Assembly (NCBI GenBank): GCA_014650015.1
Contig: BMUD01000038.1
Coordinates: forward strand, 1-33,795
From: Streptomyces griseoloalbus
GTDB lineage: Bacteria > Actinomycetota > Actinomycetes > Streptomycetales > Streptomycetaceae
Reading direction: 5' to 3'
DNA length: 33,795 nucleotides
Shown here: positions 16,317 to 27,944 of the stretch, one piece after another
Layout of the letters: each line of letters starts with the position of its first letter
Position numbering within the stretch: the stretch's first letter is position 1
The notes under the pieces: generated by a model
Seen by the model: only the letters and a program-made list of their open reading frames with translations
What the model was told of the DNA's origin: nothing
Databases searched by the model: none
Position numbers and translations under genes: made by a program

Positions 16317-16886
16317 TCATTCCCGCCCGGGCACGTAGGGCGCCGTGGACGGAAGGCCCAGGTCGGACGGGAGCAGGGAGCCGACCCAGCAGTCCCGCAG
16401 CACTCCCTTGTTGTTGAGCGAGGAGCGCAGGACGCCCTCGATGGTGAAGCCCGCGCGTTCCGCCACCGCGCGGGAGGCCGCGTTGCCCACCTCCGCGCGC
16501 CATTCCACGCGGTCGATCGACATCCGGGTGAAGGCCCAGCGGGAGGCCGCGAGGGCGGCCTCGGTGATGTAGCCGTTGCCGCGGTGCTCCTTCGCCCCCC
16601 AGAAACCGATCTCGCCCGTCCCGAGGGAGCGCATGGTGATGCTGAGCATGCCCGTGAGTTCCCCGGTGGGCAGGAAGACGCCGAAGGTGAACATCGAACC
16701 GGTCGCCCAGCCGTCGGGGACCATCTGCTCCGTGAAGCCCTGCGCGTGCTCGGGCAGGTACGGGGAGGGGATCGTGGTCCAGCGCTGGATGTCCGGGTCC
16801 TGGGCGGCGGCGTACACGGCGTCGGTCTCCTGCGGGCCGACCGTACGCAGCAGGAGGCGGCCGGTGGTGAGCGTGACGGGTTCCAT
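16317..16886 (-). CDS. GNAT acetyltransferase, RimJ/RimL type
   Basis: The 189-residue protein shows the RimJ/RimL-type layout: TGRLLLRTVGPQETDAVYAAAQDPDIQRW at the N-terminus, the core strand IGFWGAKEHRGNGYITEAALAA with the acetyl-CoA loop (HRGNGY, a variant of Q/RxxGxG/A), and NAASRAVAERAGFTIEGVLR in the C-terminal half. Such enzymes acetylate N-terminal or free amino groups of proteins or small molecules; the acceptor cannot be told. It is probably the first gene of a two-gene unit with the YcaQ-like protein. Its upstream region is shared with secA, which reads the other way. Confidence 0.9.
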   Translation of the reverse strand: MEPVTLTTGRLLLRTVGPQETDAVYAAAQDPDIQRWTTIPSPYLPEHAQGFTEQMVPDGWATGSMFTFGVFLPTGELTGMLSITMRSLGTGEIGFWGAKEHRGNGYITEAALAASRWAFTRMSIDRVEWRAEVGNAASRAVAERAGFTIEGVLRSSLNNKGVLRDCWVGSLLPSDLGLPSTAPYVPGRE

Positions 16887-17092
16887 CGGCCGATTCTGCT
16901 CGGGCGGCGGTGAACGGCGCCATCGCTTTCGCCGTGAGTGAGGCGACGATCACCCTTCGCACAATTCGCCGGGGTGACACGGCACCATCCAAGGGCCCCG
17001 GACGTTGTCCTTTTGAAGCAGCCGTGAAACGGATAGGAAGCAGCCGACGGTCACCCCCACGGCAGGCCTCCCGGCGTGGCGGGGTCCTCGCA

Positions 17093-17098
17093 TACGAT
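17093..17098 (+). promoter_or_regulatory. secA: Candidate -10 element for secA
   Basis: TACGAT is the best -10-like hexamer in the 280 bases between the GNAT gene and secA, 68 bases before the secA start. No clear -35 stands at the right distance. A second, weaker candidate is TTGAAG (17013-17018) with TAGGAA (17034-17039), with a short 15-base spacer. The assignment is tentative. Confidence 0.35.
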
Positions 17099-17166
17099 GG
17101 CCGTTGCTCAGTCAGTGAAATGGAAACCGACCGTCCCAGGCCCGACCGGCAAGGAGACCAACCCCC

Positions 17167-20007
<2,841 letters not shown>

Positions 20008-20035
20008 GCGTCGCTCCACGAGGAGCGTGAGCAGG

Positions 20036-20071
20036 CCGAGGGCCGGGCACCCCAGGGTGCCCGGCCCTCGG
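20036..20071 (+). terminator. secA terminator hairpin
   Basis: A perfect 16-base-pair stem (ccgagggccgggcacc at 20036-20051 and its complement at 20056-20071) closes over the loop ccag, 28 bases after the secA stop and 16 bases before the end of the converging Rv3235-like gene. It has no U-run and is symmetric, so it probably terminates transcripts from both sides. Confidence 0.9.
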
Positions 20072-20087
20072 GCGTCCGGTGGTGCGC

Positions 20088-20903
20088 TCAGCGCGGGCCG
20101 GTGTCCGTGCGGGGCGGGCGTGGGCCGCCCAGTTCCACCGCGGTGCAGCGCCAGCGCAGGTCCCGGCCCTGCTCCAGCCGGAACGCCATGGCACGCAGCC
20201 TGTCCCCGGCGCCGATCCGGGCGAACGCCTCGATGGCGCCCTCCCGGGGTTCGAAGTAGCCGATGTCGCGTACGACGGGGCGGACACCGCGGGTGCGCAG
20301 GGGCCCGCGCTCGGCGAGCCGCACCAGCTCGTCGTAGGCCCGTCCGGCGGTGTGCCGCAGCATGGCGTGGACGGGGCGCTGCCCGCTGAGGACGGCGAGG
20401 AGCAGCTCGGCGAAGCGGTCGGTGGGGCTGGGCTGGGGGACGACGGGCCGGTGCGCGGACCGGTCGGGGCGGGTGGCCCGCGTCTCCCGGGCACTGAGGG
20501 ACGACGCGGCCGGCGTGGCCGGCCGCAGGCCCCGGGCCGTCCGGGACGTCGGGCGGTTGTCGGCGGGCCGGGTGGCGGGAGCGGCGGCCGTCGGCCGGCC
20601 TCCTCCGGGCGAGGGCGCGGGAGCCGTCCGGCCGGTGGGAACACGGGGTGGGGTGGTGCCGGTGCCGGTGCCGGGCGCGGGCGCCGACGGGTGGCCGGCC
20701 TCGGGGAGAAGGGCGGTAGCGGGCCTCCCGGTGGGGAGGTGGGGTGGGGACGAGGACGGGTGGTCCGCGTCGGGGCACGGGGCGGGAGTGGGCTTCCCCG
20801 CGGGGGTGCGGGGTGCGGTGGTGGCGCTCGGGCGGCGTGGGTCGCGGCGGGTGGGGGGACGGGTGCCGGTGCGGTGTTGTGCCCTGGTCATGACCTTGTG
20901 CAT
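20088..20903 (-). CDS. Rv3235 family protein
   Basis: The protein has 271 residues. Residues 1-150 are a disordered region rich in Pro, Thr, Arg and Ala, which holds about three imperfect tandem repeats (34-112). Residues 155-262 form the conserved domain, with the blocks RFAELLLAVLSGQRPVHAMLRHT and ARIGAGDRLRAMAFRLEQGRDLRWRCTAVELG, matching the actinobacterial Rv3235 family. This family is encoded near secA in several actinobacteria; its function is unknown. The C-terminal domain is compact and possibly wing- or NTF2-like, but I cannot assign a fold. The start is unsure: ATG 20903 (MHKVMTRAQ) was taken; ATG 20891 and upstream in-frame codons are possible, and no ribosome binding site is strong. 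Confidence 0.75.
   Translation of the reverse strand: MHKVMTRAQHRTGTRPPTRRDPRRPSATTAPRTPAGKPTPAPCPDADHPSSSPPHLPTGRPATALLPEAGHPSAPAPGTGTGTTPPRVPTGRTAPAPSPGGGRPTAAAPATRPADNRPTSRTARGLRPATPAASSLSARETRATRPDRSAHRPVVPQPSPTDRFAELLLAVLSGQRPVHAMLRHTAGRAYDELVRLAERGPLRTRGVRPVVRDIGYFEPREGAIEAFARIGAGDRLRAMAFRLEQGRDLRWRCTAVELGGPRPPRTDTGPR
20568..20804 (-). repeat. Imperfect tandem repeats in Rv3235-like gene
   Basis: Residues 34-112 of the Rv3235-like protein contain about three copies of a unit that begins P(A/T)G(K/R) and continues with a Pro/Ala-rich stretch, then (H/R)P(S/T). The first two DNA copies are 69 bases apart and about three quarters identical by eye; the second unit is longer, through a GTGTGT-like insertion. 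Confidence 0.55.
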
Positions 20904-21208
20904 GGGGACCCCGTTCGACTGGGCCCGGTGACGGCCGGGAAGCCGGGTGGTACCGGGCAGTAACTTCGTGGTTGGGGATCTTGTACGGGGCGGGGGAAGG
21001 CGGTGGCAAGGAGAGGGGAGGCCGGCCGGGACGGCAGCGGAGTTCACTTATCCGGGTGATCCGCGGGCCCCGGGGCGTGTGCCCGGGCGGGCGGGCCGGG
21101 TGAGTTCCCGGACGGAAGTGGACGCGGTCGGGGGTGCGGGCGGGGACCCGATGGGGGACGCCCCACGTATCCTGAAGACCCTTTTGGATCACCACGAAAG
21201 CGGCCGAC
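20904..21208. other. Divergent intergenic region, no gene seen
   Basis: These 305 bases lie between the Rv3235-like gene (minus) and the DUF6912 gene (plus). I see no coding stretch. On the plus strand TATCCT at 21168-21173 could be a -10 element about 36 bases before the DUF6912 start, but no -35 supports it. Nothing repetitive or strongly palindromic stands out. Confidence 0.5.
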
Positions 21209-21715
21209 ATGCGCGTCTACGTCCCCCTGACCCTCCCCGGGCTCGCCGAGGCGTACAAGACGGGTGAGCTGGTGGAAGGGCCCTTCCTCGCGTACGCCGT
21301 GACCCCCGCGCTGCGCGAGTGGTACCTCTCCGACGACATCGAGGAGCTGGAGTACGCCGCGCTGAGCCGCGCCGCGCTGGCCTCCCTGCGGCTGCTGGCG
21401 GCGGACGCCGGTGCGCCGCGGCGCCGGGTCGTGGTCGCCGTGGACGTGTCCGACGACGCGGCCTCGTCCGACCCGGACCGGGGCCTCGACCCGGCCGCGC
21501 TCGGCGAGGTGCGGGTCGCCGGGACCGTACGGCTGGCCAAGGCGGCCGCGGTGCACGTGGACGCGGCGGACGCGGAGGCGGACGTGACGGCCGCCGCGGA
21601 CGCGCTGCCCGCGGCGGACGGCGGGGACGACGACGCGCAGTTCGTGGTGGACGGGGCGGAGGACCACGAACTGCTGTGGTACGCCACGCAGGAGATCCCC
21701 CACCTGGTGGGTTGA
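21209..21715 (+). CDS. DUF6912 family protein
   Basis: The 168-residue protein starts MRVYVPLTLPGLAEAYKTGEL and contains AYAVTPALREWYLSDDIEELEYAALSRAA, the conserved pattern of a small actinobacterial family of unknown function (DUF6912). The middle is basic and beta-rich (RRRVVVAVDV), followed by an Ala/Asp-rich acidic section, and it ends ELLWYATQEIPHLVG. It has no signal peptide or membrane segment and is probably cytoplasmic. The ATG at 21209 has only a weak purine-rich site upstream. The HAD hydrolase gene follows by 46 bases and may be co-transcribed. Confidence 0.8.
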   Translation: MRVYVPLTLPGLAEAYKTGELVEGPFLAYAVTPALREWYLSDDIEELEYAALSRAALASLRLLAADAGAPRRRVVVAVDVSDDAASSDPDRGLDPAALGEVRVAGTVRLAKAAAVHVDAADAEADVTAAADALPAADGGDDDAQFVVDGAEDHELLWYATQEIPHLVG

Positions 21716-21761
21716 GCCGCCGTACTCCCGGATGTCAGTGGGGGCCGGTACGTTTTCGGGC

Positions 21762-22430
21762 ATGGGGACGCACAGGGACGCGCACATCGTCTGGGACTGG
21801 AACGGCACGCTGTTCCACGATGTCGACGCGGTCATCGGGGCGACGAACGCGGCATTCGCCGAGCTGGGTCTGGAGCCGATCACGCTGGAGCGGTACCGGG
21901 AGCTGTACTGCGTGCCGGTGCCCAGGTTCTACGAGCGGCTGATGGGGCGGCAGCCCAGCGGGGCCGAGTGGGAGCTGATGGACGCCACCTTCCACCGCTA
22001 CTACACGGAGCACCGGGTGCGGTGCGGGCTCGCCGAGGGCGTGGTGGAGCTGCTCGCGGGGTGGGCGTCGGCGGGGCGCAGTCAGTCGATCCTCAGCATG
22101 TACGGGCACGAGGACCTGGTCCCGCTGGTGAGGGACTTCGGGATCGACGCGCACTTCATACGGGTCGACGGGCGGACCGGACCGTCCGGGGGCAGCAAGG
22201 CGGAGCACATGGTGCGCCACCTCGGCGCGCTGACCGGCGTGGACCCGGCGCGCACGGTGGTGATCGGTGACGCGGCCGACGACGCGCTGGCCGCACGGCA
22301 CGTGGGAGCGCAGGCCGTGCTCTACACCGGCGGCTCCCACGGCCGTGCCAGCCTGGAAGCGGTGGGAGTCCCGGTGGTGGACACACTGCGGGAAGCGGTG
22401 GCGGAGGCGGAGCGCCTGGCGTCGGCCTGA
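21762..22430 (+). CDS. HAD family hydrolase, DWNGT type
   Basis: The 222-residue protein is a haloacid dehalogenase superfamily phosphatase of the phosphoglycolate phosphatase-like group. Motif I is VWDWNGTLFHD with the nucleophile Asp12. Motif II is around SILSMYGHE, motif III the lysine in GGSKAEHM, and motif IV VIGDAADDALAA. The helical cap lies between motifs I and II. Motif I has Asn14 where the general acid/base Asp is usual. The substrate is unknown. An alternative start at 21732 adds ten residues (MSVGAGTFSG); 21762 was taken because MGTHRDAHIVWDWNGT is typical. No ribosome binding site precedes either ATG, and TACGTT seven bases before 21762 would fit a leaderless transcript. Confidence 0.85.
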   Translation: MGTHRDAHIVWDWNGTLFHDVDAVIGATNAAFAELGLEPITLERYRELYCVPVPRFYERLMGRQPSGAEWELMDATFHRYYTEHRVRCGLAEGVVELLAGWASAGRSQSILSMYGHEDLVPLVRDFGIDAHFIRVDGRTGPSGGSKAEHMVRHLGALTGVDPARTVVIGDAADDALAARHVGAQAVLYTGGSHGRASLEAVGVPVVDTLREAVAEAERLASA

Positions 22431-22895
22431 CCGAAGGGGCCGAAAGGGTCGAAGAGGGAGTAAAGAGGCCGGAGGGGCGAAGCGCACTGTGCAGAACGTC
22501 AAAGTTCCGCCCCCGGTTTTGTACACATACGGCTCATGACGGGCCCCCCGCAAGGAGCGATAGCCTTGGTGGCGTGATCAGCGCGATAGCTCGCGGGGAC
22601 CTCGGTGTCCCTGCTGTGCGCCCGGCGTGCACGGACGACATCCGTGACCGGGTGGCGGTCGCTGATCCTCGCGGGCGGCACGGGTCGCGGCGCACCCCCA
22701 GGGAGCAGGCGTCGCGGAGAGCAGCGTCACACCCGTCGGGCGCGTCGAATGAGGCCGAGAAGCCCCCGCTCATCTCACCTTGCGGCATAGCGTCGGCACA
22801 GACCGGACACCCCGCGTCGTCTCACCGCACCACGAGGTCAGAGACCGTACTTTCTTCTACGTCACGCAACGGCGCGCGACAGGAGCCAGAGGACC
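22431..22895 (+). promoter_or_regulatory. Long leader region of the glutamate dehydrogenase
   Basis: These 465 bases precede the dehydrogenase and hold no gene I can support. A possible promoter is ATGACG (22536-22541) with TAGCCT (22561-22566), spacer 19; an alternative -10 is TACACA at 22522-22527 within an AT-richer patch. Either leaves a leader of more than 300 bases. A short hairpin, gggac/gtccc with loop ctcggt, lies at 22596-22611. AGAGGA just upstream of ATG 22896 is the ribosome binding site. Confidence 0.4.
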
Positions 22896-25800
22896 ATGCA
22901 GACCAAGCTGGACGAAGCCAAGGCCGAGCTGCTCGACAGGGCGGCCCGGGTAGCTGAGAACAGCCCGGCCGGGGGGAAACTACCGACTGGGACGACGGAC
23001 GAGGGCACGCCCGACCGGGACTCCGTGCTCGCGTTCCTCCAGCGCTACTACCTGCACACCGCACCGGAGGACCTCGCCGACCGCGACCCGGTCGACATCT
23101 TCGGAGCCGCTGTCTCGCACTACCGGCTCGCCGAGAGCCGCCCCCAGGGCACCGCCAACGTCCGGGTCCACACCCCGACCGTCGAGGAGAACGGCTGGAC
23201 GTGCAGCCACTCCGTCGTCGAGGTGGTCACCGACGACATGCCCTTCCTGGTCGACTCCGTCACCAACGAGCTGACCCGCCAGGGCCGCGGCATCCACGTC
23301 GTCATCCACCCGCAGTTCGTCGTGCGCCGGGACGTCACCGGCAAGCTGATCGAGGTGCTGCCCACCTCGGCCGGCGGCGACCTCCCGCACGACGCGCGCG
23401 ACCTCCCGCACGACGCGCACGTCGAGTCCTGGATCCATGTGGAGATCGACCGCGAGACCGACCGCGGCGACCTCAAGCAGATCACCGCCGACCTGCTGCG
23501 GATCCTGTCCGACGTCCGTGAGGCCGTCGAGGACTGGGGCAAGATGCGCCAGGCCGCGACCCGGCTGGCCGAGGCGCTGCCCGGTGAGCCCGTCCCCGCC
23601 GACCTGCCCGCGCCGCAGGTCGAGGAGGCCCGCGAGCTGCTGCGCTGGCTCGCCGACGACCACTTCACCTTCCTCGGCTACCGCGAGTACGAGCTGCGCG
23701 AGGACGACTCGCTGGGCGCCGTCCCCGGCACCGGCCTCGGCATCCTGCGCTCCGACCCGCACCACGCCACCGACGAGAGCCACCCGGTCAGCCCGTCCTT
23801 CGAGCGGCTGCCCGCCGACGCCCGGGCGAAGGCGCGCGAGCACAAGCTGCTGGTGCTGACCAAGGCCAACAGCCGGGCCACCGTCCACCGGCCGTCGTAC
23901 CTGGACTACATCGGCGTCAAGAAGTTCGACGCGGACGGCAATGTCGTCGGTGAGCGGCGCTTCCTCGGACTGTTCTCGTCCGCCGCCTACACCGAGTCCG
24001 TGCGCCGGGTGCCGGTGATCCGGCGCAAGGTCGAGGAGGTCCTGGAGCGCGCCGGCTTCTCGCCGCACAGCCACGACGGGCGCGATCTGCTGCAGATCCT
24101 GGAGACCTACCCGCGCGACGAGCTGTTCCAGACCCCGGCCGGCGAGCTCCAGCCCATCGTCACCTCGGTGCTCTACCTCCAGGAGCGCCGCCGGCTGCGG
24201 CTCTACCTGCGCCAGGACGAGTACGGGCGCTACTACTCCGCCCTCGTCTACCTGCCGCGCGACCGCTACACCACCGGTGTGCGCCTGAGGATCATCGACA
24301 TCCTCAAGGAGGAACTCGGCGGCATCAGCGTCGACTTCACCGCCTGGAACACCGAGTCGGTCCTCTCCCGGCTGCACTTCGTGGTCCGCGTCCCGCAGGG
24401 CACCGAACTGCCGGAGCTTTCCGACGCCGACAAGGAGCGCATCGAGGCGCGGCTCGTCGAGGCCGCCCGCTCCTGGGCCGACGGCTTCGCGGAGGCGCTG
24501 AACGCCGAGTTCGGCGAGGAACGCGCCGCCGAGCTGCTGCGCCGCTACGCGGGCGCCTTCCCCGAGGGCTACAAGGCCGACCACTCCCCGCGCAGCGCGG
24601 TCGCCGACCTGGCCCGCGTCGAACAGCTCGACGACCAGCGGAACTTCGAGCTCAGCCTGTACGAGCCGGTCGGCGCGGCCCCCGAGGAGCGCCGCTTCAA
24701 GATCTACCGCAAGGGGGAGGCCGTCTCCCTCTCCGCGGTGCTGCCCGTGCTCCAGCGGCTCGGCGTCGAGGTCGTCGACGAGCGGCCGTACGAGCTGCGG
24801 TGCTCCGACCGCAGCGTGGCCTGGATCTACGATTTCGGTCTGCGCATGCCCAAGGCGGCCGGCGGCGGCGTCGACTACCTCGGTGACGACGCGCGTGAGC
24901 GGTTCCAGGAGGCCTTCGCGGCGACCTGGACCGGCAAGGCGGAGAACGACGGCTTCAACGCCCTCGTACTGGGCGCCGGGCTGACCTGGCGCCAGGCCAT
25001 GGTGCTGCGGGCGTACGCCAAGTACCTGCGCCAGGCGGGTTCCACCTTCAGCCAGGACTACATGGAGGACACCCTCCGCACCAACGTCCACACCACCCGG
25101 CTGCTCGTCTCCCTGTTCGAGGCGCGGATGTCGCCGGACCGGCAGCGCGCCGGGTACGAGCTGGTGGACGCGCTGCTGGAGGAGGTCGACGCCGCCCTGG
25201 ACCAGGTGGCCTCGCTGGACGAGGACCGCATCCTGCGTTCCTTCCTCACCGTCATCAAGGCGACGCTGCGCACCAACTTCTTCCAGGAGGCGAGCGACGA
25301 CACGCCGCACGACTACGTCTCCATGAAGTTCGACCCGCAGGCCATCCCCGACCTCCCGGCGCCCCGCCCGGCGTTCGAGATCTGGGTGTACTCGCCGCGC
25401 GTCGAGGGCGTGCACCTGCGCTTCGGCAAGGTCGCGCGCGGCGGTCTGCGCTGGTCGGACCGCAGGGAGGACTTCCGTACCGAGATCCTCGGCCTGGTCA
25501 AGGCGCAGATGGTGAAGAACACCGTCATCGTGCCGGTCGGCGCCAAGGGCGGTTTCGTCGCCAAGCAGCTCCCGGACCCGTCCGTGGACCGCGACGCGTG
25601 GATGGCGGAGGGCATCGCCTCCTACAAGACGTTCATCTCGGCCCTGCTCGACATCACCGACAACATGGTGGCGGGCGAGGTCGTGCCCCCGGCGGACGTC
25701 GTCCGGCACGACGAGGACGACACCTATCTCGTCGTCGCCGCCGACAAGGGCACCGCCACCTTCTCCGACATCGCCAACGAGGTCGCCGAGAGCTACAACT

Positions 25801-27848
25801 TCTGGCTCGGTGACGCCTTCGCCTCCGGTGGCAGCGCGGGCTACGACCACAAGGGCATGGGCATCACCGCCCGCGGCGCCTGGGAGTCCGTCAAGCGGCA
25901 CTTCCGGGAGCTGGGCGTCGACACCCAGACCCAGGACTTCACGGTCGTCGGCATCGGCGACATGTCCGGTGACGTGTTCGGCAACGGCATGCTGCTCAGC
26001 GAGCACATCCGCCTGGTCGCCGCCTTCGACCACCGGCACATCGTCATCGACCCGAACCCGGACGCGGCCGTCTCCTACGCGGAGCGCCGCCGCCTGTTCG
26101 AGCTGCCGCGCAGCTCCTGGGCCGACTACAACACCGAGCTGCTGTCGGCGGGCGGCGGGATCTTCCCGCGTACCGCCAAGTCCATCACGGTCAACTCCCA
26201 GATCCGCGAGGCCCTCGGCATCGAGCCCGGCGTCATCAAGATGACCCCGGCCGACCTGATGAAGGCGATCCTCAAGGCGCCGGTGGACCTGCTGTGGAAC
26301 GGCGGCATCGGTACGTACGTCAAGGCGTCCACCGAGTCCAACGCCGACGTCGGGGACAAGGCCAACGACGCCATCCGGGTCGACGGCAAGGACCTGCGGG
26401 TCGCCGTCGTCGGCGAGGGCGGCAACCTGGGCCTGACCCAGCTCGGCCGGATCGAGTTCGCGCTGCACGGCGGCCGGATCAACACCGACGCCATCGACAA
26501 CAGCGCGGGCGTGGACACCTCCGACCACGAGGTGAACATCAAGATCCTGCTGAACGGCCTGGTCGCGGACGGCGACATGACGATCAAGCAGCGCAACAAG
26601 CTGCTCGCCGAGATGACCGACGAGGTCGGCCGGCTGGTGCTGCGCAACAACTACGCGCAGAACACCGCCATCGCCAACGCGCTGGCCCAGTCCAAGGACA
26701 TGCTCCACGCCCAGCAGCGCTTCATGAAGCACCTGGTGCGCGAGGGCCACCTCGACCGGGCCCTGGAGTTCCTGCCCACCGACCGCCAGATCCGCGAGCG
26801 GCTCGGCTCCGCGCAGGGCCTGACCGGCCCCGAGACGGCCGTACTGCTGGCGTACACGAAGATCACGGTCGCCGAGGAGCTGCTGCACACCTCGCTGCCC
26901 GACGACCCGTATCTGAAGGTCCTGCTGCACGCCTACTTCCCGACGGCGTTGCGCGAGCAGTTCGGCGACCACATCGACAGCCACCCGCTGCGCCGCGAGA
27001 TCACCACGACCGTCCTGGTCAACGACACGGTCAACACGGGCGGTACGACGTATCTGCACCGGCTGCGCGAGGAGACCGGCGCGTCGCTGGAGGAGATCGT
27101 CCGGGCGCAGACCGCCGCCCGCGCGATCTTCCGCTCCTCGGTGGTGTGGGACGGGGTCGAGGCGCTCGACAACAAGGTCGACGCGGAGGTCCAGACCCGG
27201 ATCCGGCTGCACTCGCGCCGGCTGGTGGAGCGCGGCACGCGCTGGCTGCTCAACAACCGGCCGCAGCCGCTGGAGCTCCAGGAGACGGTGGAGTTCTTCG
27301 CCGAGCGCGTCGAGCAGGTCTGGTCGCAGCTGCCGAAGCTGCTGCGCGGCGCGGACCTGGACTGGTACCAGAGGATCTACGACGAGCTCAGCGGGGTCGG
27401 CGTCCCGGACGATCCGGCCACCCGGGTCGCCGGGTTCTCCTCCGCCTTCCCGACGCTCGACATCGTGTCGGTGGCCGACCGGATGGGCAAGGAGCCGCTG
27501 GACGTCGCCGAGGTGTACTACGACCTCGCCGACCGGCTGCGCATCACCCAGCTGATGGACCGCATCATCGAGCTGCCGCGCGCCGACCGCTGGCAGTCCA
27601 TGGCCCGCGCGGCGATCCGCGAGGACCTGTACGCGGCGCACGCGGCGGTGACCGCGGACGTCCTGGCGGCGGGCAACGGCTCGTCGACGCCGCAGCAGCG
27701 CTTCGCGCTGTGGGAGCAGAAGAACGCGGCGCTGCTGGGCCGGGCCCGCACCACGCTGGAGGAGATCCACGGCTCCGACACGTTCGATCTCGCCAACCTG
27801 TCGGTGGCGATGCGGACAATGCGGACGCTGCTGCGGTCGCACTCGTAG
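22896..27848 (+). CDS. gdhB: NAD-dependent glutamate dehydrogenase, large type
   Basis: The enzyme oxidises glutamate to 2-oxoglutarate and ammonia with NAD+, usually as a catabolic step, in the cytoplasm. The 1650-residue length matches the 180 kDa class first described in S. clavuligerus. The N-terminal half carries ACT-like regulatory regions. The catalytic core lies at about 845-1200: GGLRWSDRREDFRTE and VKNTVIVPVGAKGGF with the catalytic lysine, GIGDMSGDVFGNGML, the nucleotide-binding part VAVVGEGGNLGLTQLGR and NSAGVDTSDHEVNIK. A helical C-terminal region follows. ATG 22896 has AGAGGA upstream. Residues 162-175 hold a duplicated heptapeptide. The gene stands alone, with its own leader and terminator. 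The symbol follows common usage and may differ by species. Confidence 0.97.
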   Translation: MQTKLDEAKAELLDRAARVAENSPAGGKLPTGTTDEGTPDRDSVLAFLQRYYLHTAPEDLADRDPVDIFGAAVSHYRLAESRPQGTANVRVHTPTVEENGWTCSHSVVEVVTDDMPFLVDSVTNELTRQGRGIHVVIHPQFVVRRDVTGKLIEVLPTSAGGDLPHDARDLPHDAHVESWIHVEIDRETDRGDLKQITADLLRILSDVREAVEDWGKMRQAATRLAEALPGEPVPADLPAPQVEEARELLRWLADDHFTFLGYREYELREDDSLGAVPGTGLGILRSDPHHATDESHPVSPSFERLPADARAKAREHKLLVLTKANSRATVHRPSYLDYIGVKKFDADGNVVGERRFLGLFSSAAYTESVRRVPVIRRKVEEVLERAGFSPHSHDGRDLLQILETYPRDELFQTPAGELQPIVTSVLYLQERRRLRLYLRQDEYGRYYSALVYLPRDRYTTGVRLRIIDILKEELGGISVDFTAWNTESVLSRLHFVVRVPQGTELPELSDADKERIEARLVEAARSWADGFAEALNAEFGEERAAELLRRYAGAFPEGYKADHSPRSAVADLARVEQLDDQRNFELSLYEPVGAAPEERRFKIYRKGEAVSLSAVLPVLQRLGVEVVDERPYELRCSDRSVAWIYDFGLRMPKAAGGGVDYLGDDARERFQEAFAATWTGKAENDGFNALVLGAGLTWRQAMVLRAYAKYLRQAGSTFSQDYMEDTLRTNVHTTRLLVSLFEARMSPDRQRAGYELVDALLEEVDAALDQVASLDEDRILRSFLTVIKATLRTNFFQEASDDTPHDYVSMKFDPQAIPDLPAPRPAFEIWVYSPRVEGVHLRFGKVARGGLRWSDRREDFRTEILGLVKAQMVKNTVIVPVGAKGGFVAKQLPDPSVDRDAWMAEGIASYKTFISALLDITDNMVAGEVVPPADVVRHDEDDTYLVVAADKGTATFSDIANEVAESYNFWLGDAFASGGSAGYDHKGMGITARGAWESVKRHFRELGVDTQTQDFTVVGIGDMSGDVFGNGMLLSEHIRLVAAFDHRHIVIDPNPDAAVSYAERRRLFELPRSSWADYNTELLSAGGGIFPRTAKSITVNSQIREALGIEPGVIKMTPADLMKAILKAPVDLLWNGGIGTYVKASTESNADVGDKANDAIRVDGKDLRVAVVGEGGNLGLTQLGRIEFALHGGRINTDAIDNSAGVDTSDHEVNIKILLNGLVADGDMTIKQRNKLLAEMTDEVGRLVLRNNYAQNTAIANALAQSKDMLHAQQRFMKHLVREGHLDRALEFLPTDRQIRERLGSAQGLTGPETAVLLAYTKITVAEELLHTSLPDDPYLKVLLHAYFPTALREQFGDHIDSHPLRREITTTVLVNDTVNTGGTTYLHRLREETGASLEEIVRAQTAARAIFRSSVVWDGVEALDNKVDAEVQTRIRLHSRRLVERGTRWLLNNRPQPLELQETVEFFAERVEQVWSQLPKLLRGADLDWYQRIYDELSGVGVPDDPATRVAGFSSAFPTLDIVSVADRMGKEPLDVAEVYYDLADRLRITQLMDRIIELPRADRWQSMARAAIREDLYAAHAAVTADVLAAGNGSSTPQQRFALWEQKNAALLGRARTTLEEIHGSDTFDLANLSVAMRTMRTLLRSHS
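23379..23420 (+). repeat. 21-base tandem repeat in glutamate dehydrogenase gene
   Basis: Two adjacent 21-base copies (23379-23399 and 23400-23420) differ at one base and encode DLPHDAR and DLPHDAH at residues 162-175. The period is a multiple of three, so the frame is kept. Confidence 0.9.
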
Positions 27849-27907
27849 GACACGCGGGTCGTCGTCCGCGCGAGGCGTGGACAGCGCGGGTCGCGCAGCA
27901 CGCGGAC

Positions 27908-27944
27908 GAGGGGCGTTCCGGCCGTCGGGGCCGGGGCGCCCCTC
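27908..27944 (+). terminator. Glutamate dehydrogenase terminator hairpin
   Basis: gaggggcg (27908-27915) pairs with cgcccctc (27937-27944), and ccggcc with ggccgg inside it. The two T bases between face two G bases and can form G-U pairs, so the RNA stem is continuous at 16 pairs with a 5-base loop. It lies 60 bases after the stop. No U-run follows. Confidence 0.8.

Noticed and set aside
22596-22611. Hairpin gggac/gtccc as part of a riboswitch
   Set aside because: Five base pairs alone are expected by chance in GC-rich DNA; no known riboswitch core was recognised around it.
22534-22788. Possible small minus-strand gene in the glutamate dehydrogenase leader
   Set aside because: No ribosome binding site, low-complexity Arg/Ala/Ser translation, and no recognised family.
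22980-27842. A 1620-codon open frame antisense to the glutamate dehydrogenase
   Set aside because: Same artefact of codon bias; no recognisable domain, while the plus strand encodes a clear known enzyme.
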